Shown: positions 1 through 5,345 of the stretch, one piece after another
How the letters are laid out: each line of letters begins with the position of its first letter
Position numbering within the stretch: the first letter of the stretch is position 1
Assembly (NCBI GenBank): GCA_019415435.1
Contig: DXZE01000071.1
Coordinates: forward strand, 1-5,489
DNA from: Erysipelotrichaceae bacterium
GTDB lineage: Bacteria; Bacillota_I; Bacilli_A; Erysipelotrichales; Erysipelotrichaceae
DNA: 5,489 nucleotides
Reading direction: 5' to 3'
Notes under the pieces: model-generated
What the model was told of the DNA's origin: nothing
Seen by the model: only the letters and a program-made list of their open reading frames with translations
The model's database searches: none
Program-made: the position numbers and the translations under genes

Positions 1-10
1 GGCCTTTCAT

Positions 11-45
11 CCCATGGCTGAAGCACATGGGTTTTCCCGGCCGTT
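11..45 (+). mobile_element. Possible right-end hairpin of a TnpB-type (IS200/IS605-like) element
   Basis: Seen: CCCATG at 11-16 pairs with CATGGG at 26-31. An inner GC/GC extension (17-18 with 23-24) closes a TGAA loop and leaves A25 bulged. TTTTCCCGG follows directly. Known: many IS200/IS605 and related TnpB elements end in a short GC-rich hairpin of the form CATCCC-stem-GGCTgAAGCC-stem-GGG followed by TTTTC, just downstream of tnpB. Inference: the element would lie to the left, outside this window, reading rightward, and this is its terminal hairpin or a relic of it. It could also be a simple intrinsic terminator of a rightward gene off the left edge, since T-runs follow at 32-35 and 44-49. 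No protein of the element is visible here. Confidence 0.35.
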
Positions 46-50
46 TTTTA

Positions 51-78
51 TAAAAAGCCCTGCACATCTATGCAGAGC
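51..78 (-). terminator. Intrinsic terminator of the agaS-EIIA operon
   Basis: Read on the minus strand, GCTCTGCA (78-71) pairs with TGCAGGGC (64-57), eight pairs with one G-T wobble, around a six-base loop. A run of five T follows (56-52). It begins 31 bases after the stop codon of the EIIA gene, which is where the operon terminator is expected. Confidence 0.75.
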
Positions 79-108
79 TTCTATATATGACAGATTCGTT
101 TTTAATTA

Positions 109-555
109 TCAGATGCCATCGCCGTCTTCTGGCTCTTCATTCTTCTTTTCTGTATATACGTACTTGATTACCTGGTCTTTACCAGTATTCACAGCCATAT
201 CAGCCAGATCATTCAGATCTGTCATGAATCCTCTTGCCATGTTAGCTTCAATAATCATGCCAAGGTTAGATCCTGAACATACAAGAATGTTGTACTGATC
301 TTTCATCGTAACCGATAATTCTGCCGCAATCTTGAATGGTGAACCACCAACCAGATCAGAGAATACAAGGATACCGTCTGTGCAGTCCTTCAGACTTGCA
401 AAAGCATCTTTCAGGTTCTGTTCCAGATTTTCAGAGCTGTCTCCATCCGGGAAATCTACCGGTACATAATGTTCCGGTTTTCCTGCGATCAGTTCTACAG
501 AAGTAGTGATGCCTGTCGCAAAATGTCCATGTCCTGTAACAACAATTCCGATCAT
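109..555 (-). CDS. PTS mannose/fructose/sorbose-family EIIA component
   Basis: This is a cytoplasmic phosphocarrier of the mannose-class phosphotransferase system. It takes phosphate from HPr and passes it to an EIIB partner during uptake of a hexose or amino sugar. The 148-residue length fits a stand-alone EIIA-Man domain. The phosphorylated histidine is His9 in the N-terminal TGHGHFA motif, and Asp67 sits in FSDLVGGSP, the family's second signature. The last dozen residues are an acidic tail with no known role. The ATG has a GAGG ribosome site about eight bases upstream. The gene starts 13 bases after the agaS stop, so the two are almost certainly co-transcribed. The pairing with agaS suggests an N-acetylgalactosamine-type role (AgaF-like), but the family alone does not fix the sugar. 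No EIIB, EIIC or EIID gene lies in view. Confidence 0.93.
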   Translation of the reverse strand: MIGIVVTGHGHFATGITTSVELIAGKPEHYVPVDFPDGDSSENLEQNLKDAFASLKDCTDGILVFSDLVGGSPFKIAAELSVTMKDQYNILVCSGSNLGMIIEANMARGFMTDLNDLADMAVNTGKDQVIKYVYTEKKNEEPEDGDGI

Positions 556-568
556 ATTCTTACCTCAA

Positions 569-1744
569 TTACTTGTGATATGGATACAGAGTAACACCCT
601 TTACAACACGGTTAACTTCACCTGTTGGGCATGGATTATCCGGTGTGATGCCATTCTGCAGAGAACGGAATAATGCGATTAACTGCGCAACAATAACATA
701 GTCTAATCCAAGGAAGATATTGTCCTTGGCAGATGTGTTGAAGCTGTAATAGTAGTCAGCTAACTTTTCAGCTTCTTCACTTGGTGTATTGCATACAACA
801 AGTACCTTGTCGCCTTTTCTCTGGGAAGCTAATTCCCTAACCAGATCCAATTCATACTGTCTCTGATAAGAACCATCAGACAGATAAACAACATTTAATG
901 TTGTGTCATTAACAATAGACTTTGGTCCATGACGGAATCCCATTGGTGTGTCATACATTGTGACAATACGTCCAGCATTCAGTTCCAGCATCTTTAATGC
1001 GGATTCCTGAGCTACACCCTTCAGGCAGTTAGTGCCAAGGTAAACGATTCTGTCATAAGCATAGTCTTCATCAAGCTTGAGCATCTGTGTCCAATCCTGA
1101 TCAACAAGCTTTCTTGCACTTTCAATAACTTCCCTGACCTTGGCTGCTGTTTCATCCAGGTTATCCAGGCTGAAGCACAGTAATGTTGCAAGATACATGT
1201 TACTGAATGAAGATGTCATTGCAAAGCTCTTGTCCAGTGTCTCTGGTGTCAGGTTGATAGCTAAGCATCTGTCGCCTTCCTGTGCAGCTCTTCTGGATAA
1301 TGCACCATCCTTGTTGCAGGTAACAAACAGATTATAAATATTGTCGTTAACTGCTTCTGCAGACTGAATAGCGCCAACGGATTCTGGTGAATCACCAGAA
1401 CGTCCAAAGCTGATTAATAATGTTGGCTTGTGAGGGCTAACATAGTTCTCTGGTGTTGGTGTTAAGTCTGTGCTGCCAAAGCTCTTTGTCTTGTAGTTTG
1501 TTAATTTGTTCAGGTAAGAGAATAAAGCATTACCTACGAATTCAGATGTACCTGCACCTGTAAGGATAATGTCATAGTCAGGCTGGCTTGTTACCTTGGA
1601 GATAAAAGCCTTGATCTGATCCTTCATGGAACGAATCTGTTCAACAGTCTTCTCCCATGTGTCTGGCTGCTGATGAATTTCAGTAGCTGTGTACAATGCT
1701 TTCTTTTCTTTTAGCTGATCTTCTGTGTAACCAAAAATAGTCAT
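569..1744 (-). CDS. agaS: AgaS-type SIS-domain amino-sugar-phosphate deaminase/isomerase
   Basis: This is a cytoplasmic sugar-isomerase-fold enzyme of the AgaS group. In characterised bacteria AgaS converts galactosamine-6-phosphate to tagatose-6-phosphate and ammonia; the older family name is tagatose-6-phosphate ketose/aldose isomerase. With the chosen start it has 391 residues, about the usual length. The first SIS domain (about 40-195) shows GAGTSEFVG at 63-71 and SFGRSGDSPES at 112-122. The second (about 215-365) shows YLGTNCLKGVAQESALK at 235-251 and FRHGP at 270-274. The C-terminal TPDNPCPTGEVNRVVKGV (367-384) is a hallmark of the subgroup. An upstream in-frame ATG would add 13 residues, but ATG at 1744 has GGAGG ten bases ahead and gives the usual MTIFGYTEDQL start. 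Lead gene of the leftward operon, followed by EIIA. Whether it acts on galactosamine- or glucosamine-6-phosphate cannot be read from sequence. Confidence 0.93.
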   Translation of the reverse strand: MTIFGYTEDQLKEKKALYTATEIHQQPDTWEKTVEQIRSMKDQIKAFISKVTSQPDYDIILTGAGTSEFVGNALFSYLNKLTNYKTKSFGSTDLTPTPENYVSPHKPTLLISFGRSGDSPESVGAIQSAEAVNDNIYNLFVTCNKDGALSRRAAQEGDRCLAINLTPETLDKSFAMTSSFSNMYLATLLCFSLDNLDETAAKVREVIESARKLVDQDWTQMLKLDEDYAYDRIVYLGTNCLKGVAQESALKMLELNAGRIVTMYDTPMGFRHGPKSIVNDTTLNVVYLSDGSYQRQYELDLVRELASQRKGDKVLVVCNTPSEEAEKLADYYYSFNTSAKDNIFLGLDYVIVAQLIALFRSLQNGITPDNPCPTGEVNRVVKGVTLYPYHK

Positions 1745-1781
1745 AAATATTCTGCCTCCGTTTCCGTGTGCTTGTATGCGC

Positions 1782-1810
1782 ATTCTAGCATACGGTTCAT
1801 ATTACAGGAA
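1782..1810 (-). promoter_or_regulatory. Candidate extended -10 promoter for agaS
   Basis: On the minus strand, TGCTAGAAT (1790-1782) is an extended -10 element with a five-of-six match to TATAAT. The expected -35 position (about 1810-1805, TTCCTG) is poor, as is common for extended -10 promoters. It would give a leader of about 30 bases ending at the GGAGG of agaS. The upstream in-frame ATG (1783-1781) overlaps this -10 box, which is a further reason to prefer the 1744 start. Inferred from pattern only. Confidence 0.45.
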
Positions 1811-1819
1811 TATTTTGGT

Positions 1820-1833
1820 TGAAAGTGGTAACA
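1820..1833. promoter_or_regulatory. cre-like catabolite repression site 1
   Basis: TGAAAGTGGTAACA departs from the Bacillota CcpA-binding consensus TGWAANCGNTNWCA at one fixed position (T for the central C). It lies just upstream of the agaS promoter candidate and about 40 bases upstream of the nagA -35. CcpA control of amino-sugar operons is well known, but binding here is inferred. Confidence 0.4.
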
Positions 1834-1862
1834 TCATAACCGAAAAATACAAATAAGCTCAT

Positions 1863-1876
1863 TCAAACCGCTTACA
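1863..1876. promoter_or_regulatory. cre-like catabolite repression site 2, overlapping the nagA -35
   Basis: TCAAACCGCTTACA departs from the consensus TGWAANCGNTNWCA at one fixed position (C for G at position 2) and keeps the central CG. Its right half is the -35 hexamer of the nagA promoter candidate, so a bound CcpA would block polymerase. Inferred from pattern and position. Confidence 0.45.
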
Positions 1877-1899
1877 TCCTGTGTTATCTTATAGATAAT
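1871..1899 (+). promoter_or_regulatory. Candidate sigma-A promoter for nagA
   Basis: CTTACA (1871-1876) and GATAAT (1894-1899) are separated by 17 bases and match the -35 and -10 consensus at four and five of six positions. Transcription would start near 1906, giving a leader of about 28 bases that contains the AAAGGAG ribosome site (1915-1921). Confidence 0.55.
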
Positions 1900-1933
1900 G
1901 AACAATATCATATGAAAGGAGATATTAATAAAC

Positions 1934-3082
1934 ATGTTGATTCAAAGTACAAGAGTCTGGATCGCCGGTGATTTCATTCCAGCAGAACTGGAGATTGAAA
2001 ACGGTAAGATCGTAGAGGTTTTCGAACATAACGCAAAGCCTGCTGATCAGGATTATGGAGACCTGCGTATCGTTCCTGGCTTCATTGACATTCATTGTCA
2101 TGGTGCATATGGCTATGACACAAACTATGCCGAACCTGATGGATTAAAGAAATGGGCAAAGGAAATTGTCCATGAAGGTGTTACTGGCTTCATGTCCACA
2201 ACAATTACAGAACTGCATCCAGTATTGGATAAGGCTGTCAGAAATGTAGCAGCTGTCAAGAAGGATTATGTGGCTGGAAGAGATGGCGCTGATATTCTCG
2301 GTATTCATTTTGAAGGACCATATCTGGATATGCAGTACAAGGGAGCACAGCCGCCAGAGGCTATCGTTCCACCTTCTGTTGAAGAGTTCAAACAGTATCA
2401 GGAAGCTGCTGATGGTTTAATCAAGATCATTACTTTAGCTCCTGAGCATGATAAGGACTATGCCTTAACAAGATACTGCAGTGAACATGGTGTTGTCGTT
2501 TCCATTGGTCACAGTGGTGCAACATTTGAACAGGCTATCCTGGCAGTCGCTAATGGTGCAAAGTCTGTTACACATACATATAATGGTCAGTCTCCATTCA
2601 ATCACAGAAAGAATGGTGTTACAGGTACAGCCTTAAGATTACATGATCTGTACAGTGAAGTTATCTGTGACTGCAACCACTCCACACCTGAAGCATTGAA
2701 CATCTTCTTCACATGCAAGGGTAAAGATCATGGCATTATGATCTCTGATGCCTTAATGGCAAAGGGATACAAGCCTGGTGACAAGTTCATGTTTGGTGGA
2801 CATGAGATTGAAATCTATCCGGATGGAAGTGCACATCTGACAGAGACTGGTGGTCTTGCCGGAAGTACAATGAGACTCTGTGATGGATTAAAGAACCTTG
2901 TCACAAGAGCAGGTGTTCCATTTGTATCTGCCCTGAACAGCTGCACGATCAACCCTGCATCATTACTTGGCTTAAATGATCATCTTGGCAAGTTAGCAGT
3001 TAATTATGACGCTGATATCGTTGTATTGAATGATGATTATTCTGTAGCTGAGACATATTGCAAGGGTGTAGCACAGTTCTGA
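1934..3082 (+). CDS. nagA: N-acetylglucosamine-6-phosphate deacetylase (or GalNAc-6-P deacetylase, AgaA-like)
   Basis: This cytoplasmic amidohydrolase removes acetate from N-acetyl-hexosamine-6-phosphate, the step between PTS uptake and deamination. The 382-residue length is typical. A small N-terminal beta domain leads into the TIM barrel. Metal and catalytic residues are in place: His54 and His56 (DIHCHG), Glu127 (HFEGP), His193 (GHSGAT), His214 (THTYNG) and the catalytic base Asp272 (ISDAL). His249 matches the conserved phosphosugar-site histidine. The C-terminal NPA (340-342) and LGKL..NYDADIVVL close the fold. The HxH pair suggests the Bacillus-type rather than the E. coli-type metal site. 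The segment usually HREPG reads HRKNG (224-228). The ribosome site AAAGGAG lies 12 bases before ATG, slightly far. It is divergent from agaS, so GalNAc-6-phosphate is a possible substrate, and sequence alone does not separate NagA from AgaA. Confidence 0.95.
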   Translation: MLIQSTRVWIAGDFIPAELEIENGKIVEVFEHNAKPADQDYGDLRIVPGFIDIHCHGAYGYDTNYAEPDGLKKWAKEIVHEGVTGFMSTTITELHPVLDKAVRNVAAVKKDYVAGRDGADILGIHFEGPYLDMQYKGAQPPEAIVPPSVEEFKQYQEAADGLIKIITLAPEHDKDYALTRYCSEHGVVVSIGHSGATFEQAILAVANGAKSVTHTYNGQSPFNHRKNGVTGTALRLHDLYSEVICDCNHSTPEALNIFFTCKGKDHGIMISDALMAKGYKPGDKFMFGGHEIEIYPDGSAHLTETGGLAGSTMRLCDGLKNLVTRAGVPFVSALNSCTINPASLLGLNDHLGKLAVNYDADIVVLNDDYSVAETYCKGVAQF

Positions 3083-3083
3083 T

Positions 3084-3644
3084 ATGGCTTCAAAGAATCA
3101 GTCGTTTTTCGCTAATGGAGATAAACCAGCTTCCACTATAGCCGGATTTAACGTCTATAAAGACGATAAGGGCAGAAATGTTCTGTACCAGAAGAGTACA
3201 GGAACAGGCTATATCTTACAGAGTAAAGACCGCAGTGCCTTTACACTGTATCATAACCGTCTGGCGATGGCTGTCGCAGTATTCATGTTACTAACAGCTA
3301 TTACCAATAACTGGCAGATGTCTTTGTTAGTAGGTGTTGTATTGTATGCAATGCTGGAATTCCGTTATAGGAAGAGCTTCTTACCATCCTTATCCAGGAT
3401 TGATAACTTCAAGCCAACTGAAAAGCATACAATGGTTAAAGCATTAGTTGAGATGAATAACAAGCCAAGAACATTATTATTAGCTGTTCTGTACCTGTTA
3501 TTCGGCATTCTGTTAGTTGTATACATGTATCAGGAAGGCAGAGGTAACATTATTATTGCTGGTTCCTATGTAGTACTTGCAGGATGTGTATACATGTCTG
3601 TAAACTACTTCATTGCATTTGCACGCATGTGCAGTAACAAGTAA
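3084..3644 (+). CDS. Small four-helix membrane protein of unknown function, coupled to nagA
   Basis: I do not recognise this 186-residue protein. The first 55 residues are polar with no signal peptide, and include a run reading FNVYKDDKGRNVLYQKSTG. Four hydrophobic segments follow at about 60-74, 78-94, 130-149 and 154-180. The charged stretches RYRK (94-97), the loop at 98-130 and the C-terminal arginine and lysine suggest that both termini and the central loop are cytoplasmic. No catalytic motif, cysteine pair or transporter signature is visible. The ATG lies one base after the nagA stop with no clear Shine-Dalgarno of its own, which points to translational coupling and co-transcription. 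This makes a link to amino-sugar use or cell-envelope recycling plausible but unproven. Codon use resembles that of nagA, so it appears native. Confidence 0.8.
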   Translation: MASKNQSFFANGDKPASTIAGFNVYKDDKGRNVLYQKSTGTGYILQSKDRSAFTLYHNRLAMAVAVFMLLTAITNNWQMSLLVGVVLYAMLEFRYRKSFLPSLSRIDNFKPTEKHTMVKALVEMNNKPRTLLLAVLYLLFGILLVVYMYQEGRGNIIIAGSYVVLAGCVYMSVNYFIAFARMCSNK

Positions 3645-3685
3645 CAACTGTAACGTTTTCAGTTATCTATTACTTTCATGAATTA

Positions 3686-3724
3686 GTTTCAGAAAATCTC
3701 TTATGAAAACTTGTTTTCTGAAAC
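3686..3724. repeat. 11-bp perfect inverted repeat with nested palindrome upstream of csp
   Basis: GTTTCAGAAAA (3686-3696) is the exact inverse of TTTTCTGAAAC (3714-3724), with 17 bases between. A second palindrome, GAAAAC-TT-GTTTTC (3705-3718), overlaps the right arm. The arms are AT-rich and no T-run follows, so it is a poor terminator for the nagA operon. It overlaps the csp -35 region, so an operator is the likelier reading. Confidence 0.5.
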
Positions 3725-3739
3725 ATTTGCAACTATTAT
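3711..3739 (+). promoter_or_regulatory. Candidate csp promoter and leader
   Basis: TTGTTT (3711-3716) and TATTAT (3734-3739) are 17 bases apart, with three and five of six consensus matches. The start near 3746 would give a leader of about 50 bases, much shorter than the E. coli cspA leader. The leader contains a strong AGAGGAGA site (3777-3784) and a TTTCTAGAAA palindrome (3785-3794) between that site and the ATG. Confidence 0.45.
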
Positions 3740-3796
3740 AAAGGGGTAACCGAATTAGATATTTGGTGTACGTAGAAGAGGAGATTTCTAGAAACA

Positions 3797-3997
3797 ATGG
3801 CAACAGGCAAAGTTAAATGGTTTAACGCAGAAAAGGGCTATGGCTTTATTACAACTGATGAAGGAAAGGATGTATTCGTACATTATTCCGCTATCCAGTC
3901 TGATGGTTTCAAGACACTGGATGAAGGTCAGTCTGTAACTTTTGACATTACTGAATCCGATCGTGGACCTCAGGCAGCTAACGTAGTAAAGCTCTGA
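3797..3997 (+). CDS. csp: Cold-shock protein (CspA/CspB family nucleic-acid chaperone)
   Basis: This is a 66-residue single cold-shock domain, the standard length. It is a five-stranded OB-fold that binds single-stranded RNA and DNA and melts RNA structure in the cytoplasm. RNP1 is KGYGFI (13-18) and RNP2 is VFVHY (26-30). The surface aromatic residues Trp8, Phe9, Phe17, Phe27, His29 and Phe38 are all present. The start is supported by AGGAG 13 bases upstream, a rather long gap that the TTTCTAGAAA palindrome fills. It stands alone, with its own promoter and terminator, and is functionally unrelated to the amino-sugar genes. Whether it is cold-induced or constitutive cannot be judged; many Bacillota carry several copies, some not cold-regulated. 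Confidence 0.97.
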   Translation: MATGKVKWFNAEKGYGFITTDEGKDVFVHYSAIQSDGFKTLDEGQSVTFDITESDRGPQAANVVKL

Positions 3998-4023
3998 TCT
4001 GATTGAATAAATAATATTCAGGG

Positions 4024-4057
4024 AAAAGAGAACAGTTATCATGACTGTTCCCTTTTT
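4024..4057 (+). terminator. csp terminator, overlapping the 3' end of the convergent HAD gene
   Basis: AAAAGAGAACAGT (4024-4036) pairs with ACTGTTCCCTTTT (4044-4056) with one A-C mismatch. A T-G wobble at 4037/4043 leaves the loop ATCAT, and the right arm ends in five T. The stop codon of the HAD gene (4041-4039 on minus) sits in the loop. Read leftward, the T-tract is interrupted (TCTCTTTTCCC), so it would work less well for the HAD transcript, though bidirectional use is possible. Confidence 0.8.
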
Positions 4058-4839
4058 GTATGTTCTATTATCTTTAATGCTTCGGTAACACTGTCTACGA
4101 CATAATCCGCATGTTTCTGTACTTCCTGAGGACTTCTGTGGAAAGTAAAGCCTGTATCTGCCTTATCTATCAGGGGAATATCGTTATAGGAATCACCGAT
4201 ACCTGCCGTACCTGTACCATGCAGTAAAGCTGTTGCTTTACGCAATCCTTCTCCTTTGGAACAGCCTGATGGTACTACATCCAGCATATTTATATTGACA
4301 TATCCATAGGCTTTTCCTGCATAGTCATGATTCATTCTCTCAGCTGCTTCTTCTGCCTCTTTCTGACTGTGAAAGCCAAATGACAATCCTACAATATGAT
4401 CTTTCTTCTCTATGATTTCTTCAGGTGAAGAAATATGTATCTGTGCATACCTTGTTTCTTCACATGTATACACATCTCTTTCACCATGAAAGATCACATG
4501 TGTCTGATCCTTAAACGGATTATAAAGAGATACTGCCGTATCGATATCCATAACCTTCTGCCAGAGGATATTTCCATTCTGATCCAATACCTGTGCACCT
4601 GTACCTAATATATAGAAGTCAAAATGTATGGCATCCTTTGTACAGGTCTGTATGCCGCTTAAAGACCTTCCTGAGCATACTCCAAACAAACCACCATTCT
4701 TCTGGAAATCCCTGATAGATACAAGATCCTCTTTACGAAATCCTTCTTCTTTACCATGCATGTATAATGTTCCATCATAATCTGACGCAAATAACATAGA
4801 CATGCATACATTATACAGACAAAAGGGAGAAATCTTCAT
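4039..4839 (-). CDS. Cof-type (HAD IIB) sugar-phosphate phosphatase
   Basis: This is a cytoplasmic Mg-dependent hydrolase of the haloacid dehalogenase superfamily, Cof/IIB branch, whose members mostly dephosphorylate sugar phosphates and related metabolites. All four motifs are visible (266-residue numbering): nucleophile Asp20 and Asp22 in ASDYDGTLY, Ser56 in VCSGRS, Lys195 in GCSKGEG, and Asp216/Asp220 in GDSYNDIPLI. The cap domain lies between motifs II and III. The start is uncertain. ATG at 4839 is the only start with a good Shine-Dalgarno (GGGAG, five bases away), but it adds about 12 residues before the usual family start, and both site and ATG lie in a perfect hairpin. ATG at 4803 or 4797 gives the typical family N-terminus without a Shine-Dalgarno, right after a TATAAT box (4815-4810). 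The substrate cannot be predicted. Convergent with csp. Confidence 0.9.
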   Translation of the reverse strand: MKISPFCLYNVCMSMLFASDYDGTLYMHGKEEGFRKEDLVSIRDFQKNGGLFGVCSGRSLSGIQTCTKDAIHFDFYILGTGAQVLDQNGNILWQKVMDIDTAVSLYNPFKDQTHVIFHGERDVYTCEETRYAQIHISSPEEIIEKKDHIVGLSFGFHSQKEAEEAAERMNHDYAGKAYGYVNINMLDVVPSGCSKGEGLRKATALLHGTGTAGIGDSYNDIPLIDKADTGFTFHRSPQEVQKHADYVVDSVTEALKIIEHTKREQS

Positions 4840-4851
4840 GATTTCTCCCTT
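4823..4851 (-). repeat. Perfect 11-bp hairpin enclosing the HAD gene's ribosome site and ATG
   Basis: On the minus strand AAGGGAGAAAT (4851-4841) pairs perfectly with ATTTCTCCCTT (4833-4823) around the loop CATGAAG. GGGAG in the first arm is the Shine-Dalgarno and the loop holds the ATG at 4839-4837. Only two further T follow the stem, so as an intrinsic terminator it is weak. It may be a leftover terminator of the decayed transposase gene, an attenuator, or an RNA switch that hides the ribosome site. Confidence 0.6.
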
Positions 4852-5033
4852 GATTAGGGCTGTTTCATGAAGAAATGATTTCAAGGCCCGATATAATTAA
4901 TATATGGTATCCGCTCATAACACGAGGCTCATCATTCAGGAATAGTGAATATGGCTTACTGTAGGTTGCTATTCTGACACGACAAAAACTCCTGCTGTTT
5001 TCAGGATTACTTTTTGATCTGTATTTTGATGAT

Positions 5034-5267
5034 TCAGTCAAATTCCGGTATTCCTCCAAATATGTGCCTTGCCAGTAAATCTGAATCATCTGAAAAAGCA
5101 TCCGGCACATGATGAAGACTGTTCTCTGTAACCCAATGACAACGTTTGATTTCTGCCATCTCTTCTGCAGTCATTTCTTTGTTCGCTATAATTCCTTCAC
5201 AGACGTATTCATCATTATATTGATCTGTTGATGACTTTTTCTTCTTTTTAATAGCGGCTGCTTGAAT
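5034..5267 (-). pseudogene. ISAs1-family transposase, C-terminal remnant
   Basis: An open minus-strand frame of 77 codons without a proper start runs between two stops. Its residues 32-68 read like the C-terminal part of ISAs1-family (H-repeat-associated) DDE transposases: MTAEEMAEIKRCHWVTENSL, then LHHVPDAFSDDSD..AR. This corresponds to the family pattern HW.IEN.LHWVLDv.F.ED, in which the glutamate of IEN is the likely catalytic third acidic residue (here VTEN). The family-typical LD and ED are altered to PD and DD. After residue 68 the match fades, and the frame ends where the family would continue with an arginine-rich helix. The N-terminal roughly 80 percent, including the two catalytic aspartates, is absent. 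A 5110-4865 frame on the same strand has no family resemblance and looks like chance. No terminal inverted repeats or target duplication were found. Confidence 0.65.
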
Positions 5268-5293
5268 TCAGGGCAACCAAATCAGATATATAT

Positions 5294-5300
5294 CCTCCTT
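5294..5300 (-). other. Orphan Shine-Dalgarno sequence
   Basis: AAGGAGG on the minus strand is a near-perfect ribosome site, but no ATG or GTG follows at working distance. A TTG 13 bases on opens only ten codons. It is probably the leftover 5' end of a deleted gene, between the leftward terminator and the transposase remnant. Confidence 0.35.
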
Positions 5301-5314
5301 GTAGAGGTGGCTGC

Positions 5315-5331
5315 AACCTATACTATAGGTT
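5315..5331. repeat. Perfect 17-bp palindrome
   Basis: AACCTATA, a central C, then TATAGGTT: eight-base arms with no mismatch. On the plus strand CTGCAA (5311-5316) precedes and TATGCC (5335-5340) follows, 18 bases apart. This resembles the MerR-family layout of a dyad filling the gap between -35 and -10, but the hexamers are poor and no regulator gene is in view. The function is unknown. Confidence 0.4.
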
Positions 5332-5345
5332 CAGTATGCCAATAC

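Noticed and set aside
14..298. 94-codon plus-strand frame
   Set aside because: Mostly antisense to the well-supported EIIA gene and its terminator; no family resemblance.
1140..1337. 65-codon plus-strand frame
   Set aside because: Lies wholly antisense inside agaS, with no ribosome site or recognisable motif.
1745..1783. Upstream in-frame start for agaS adding 13 residues
   Set aside because: The added residues overlap the likely promoter -10 box, are not part of the family N-terminus, and the inner ATG has a strong GGAGG.
3646..3664. AACTG...CAGTT hairpin as terminator of the nagA operon
   Set aside because: Five-bp stem with a nine-base loop and no T-run; too weak to call.
4004..4020. 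TGAATA...TATTCA hairpin after csp
   Set aside because: Six AT-rich pairs with no T-tract; the next hairpin is the clear terminator.
3788..4042. 84-codon minus-strand frame
   Set aside because: Antisense shadow of the cold-shock gene.
4840..4884. TTG start at 4884 for the HAD gene
   Set aside because: Weak start codon, no ribosome site, and the extra residues are unlike the family.
4865..5110. 81-codon minus-strand frame starting at an ATG
   Set aside because: It overlaps the ISAs1 remnant in a different frame, shows no family pattern, lacks a convincing ribosome site and has a composition like random sequence.
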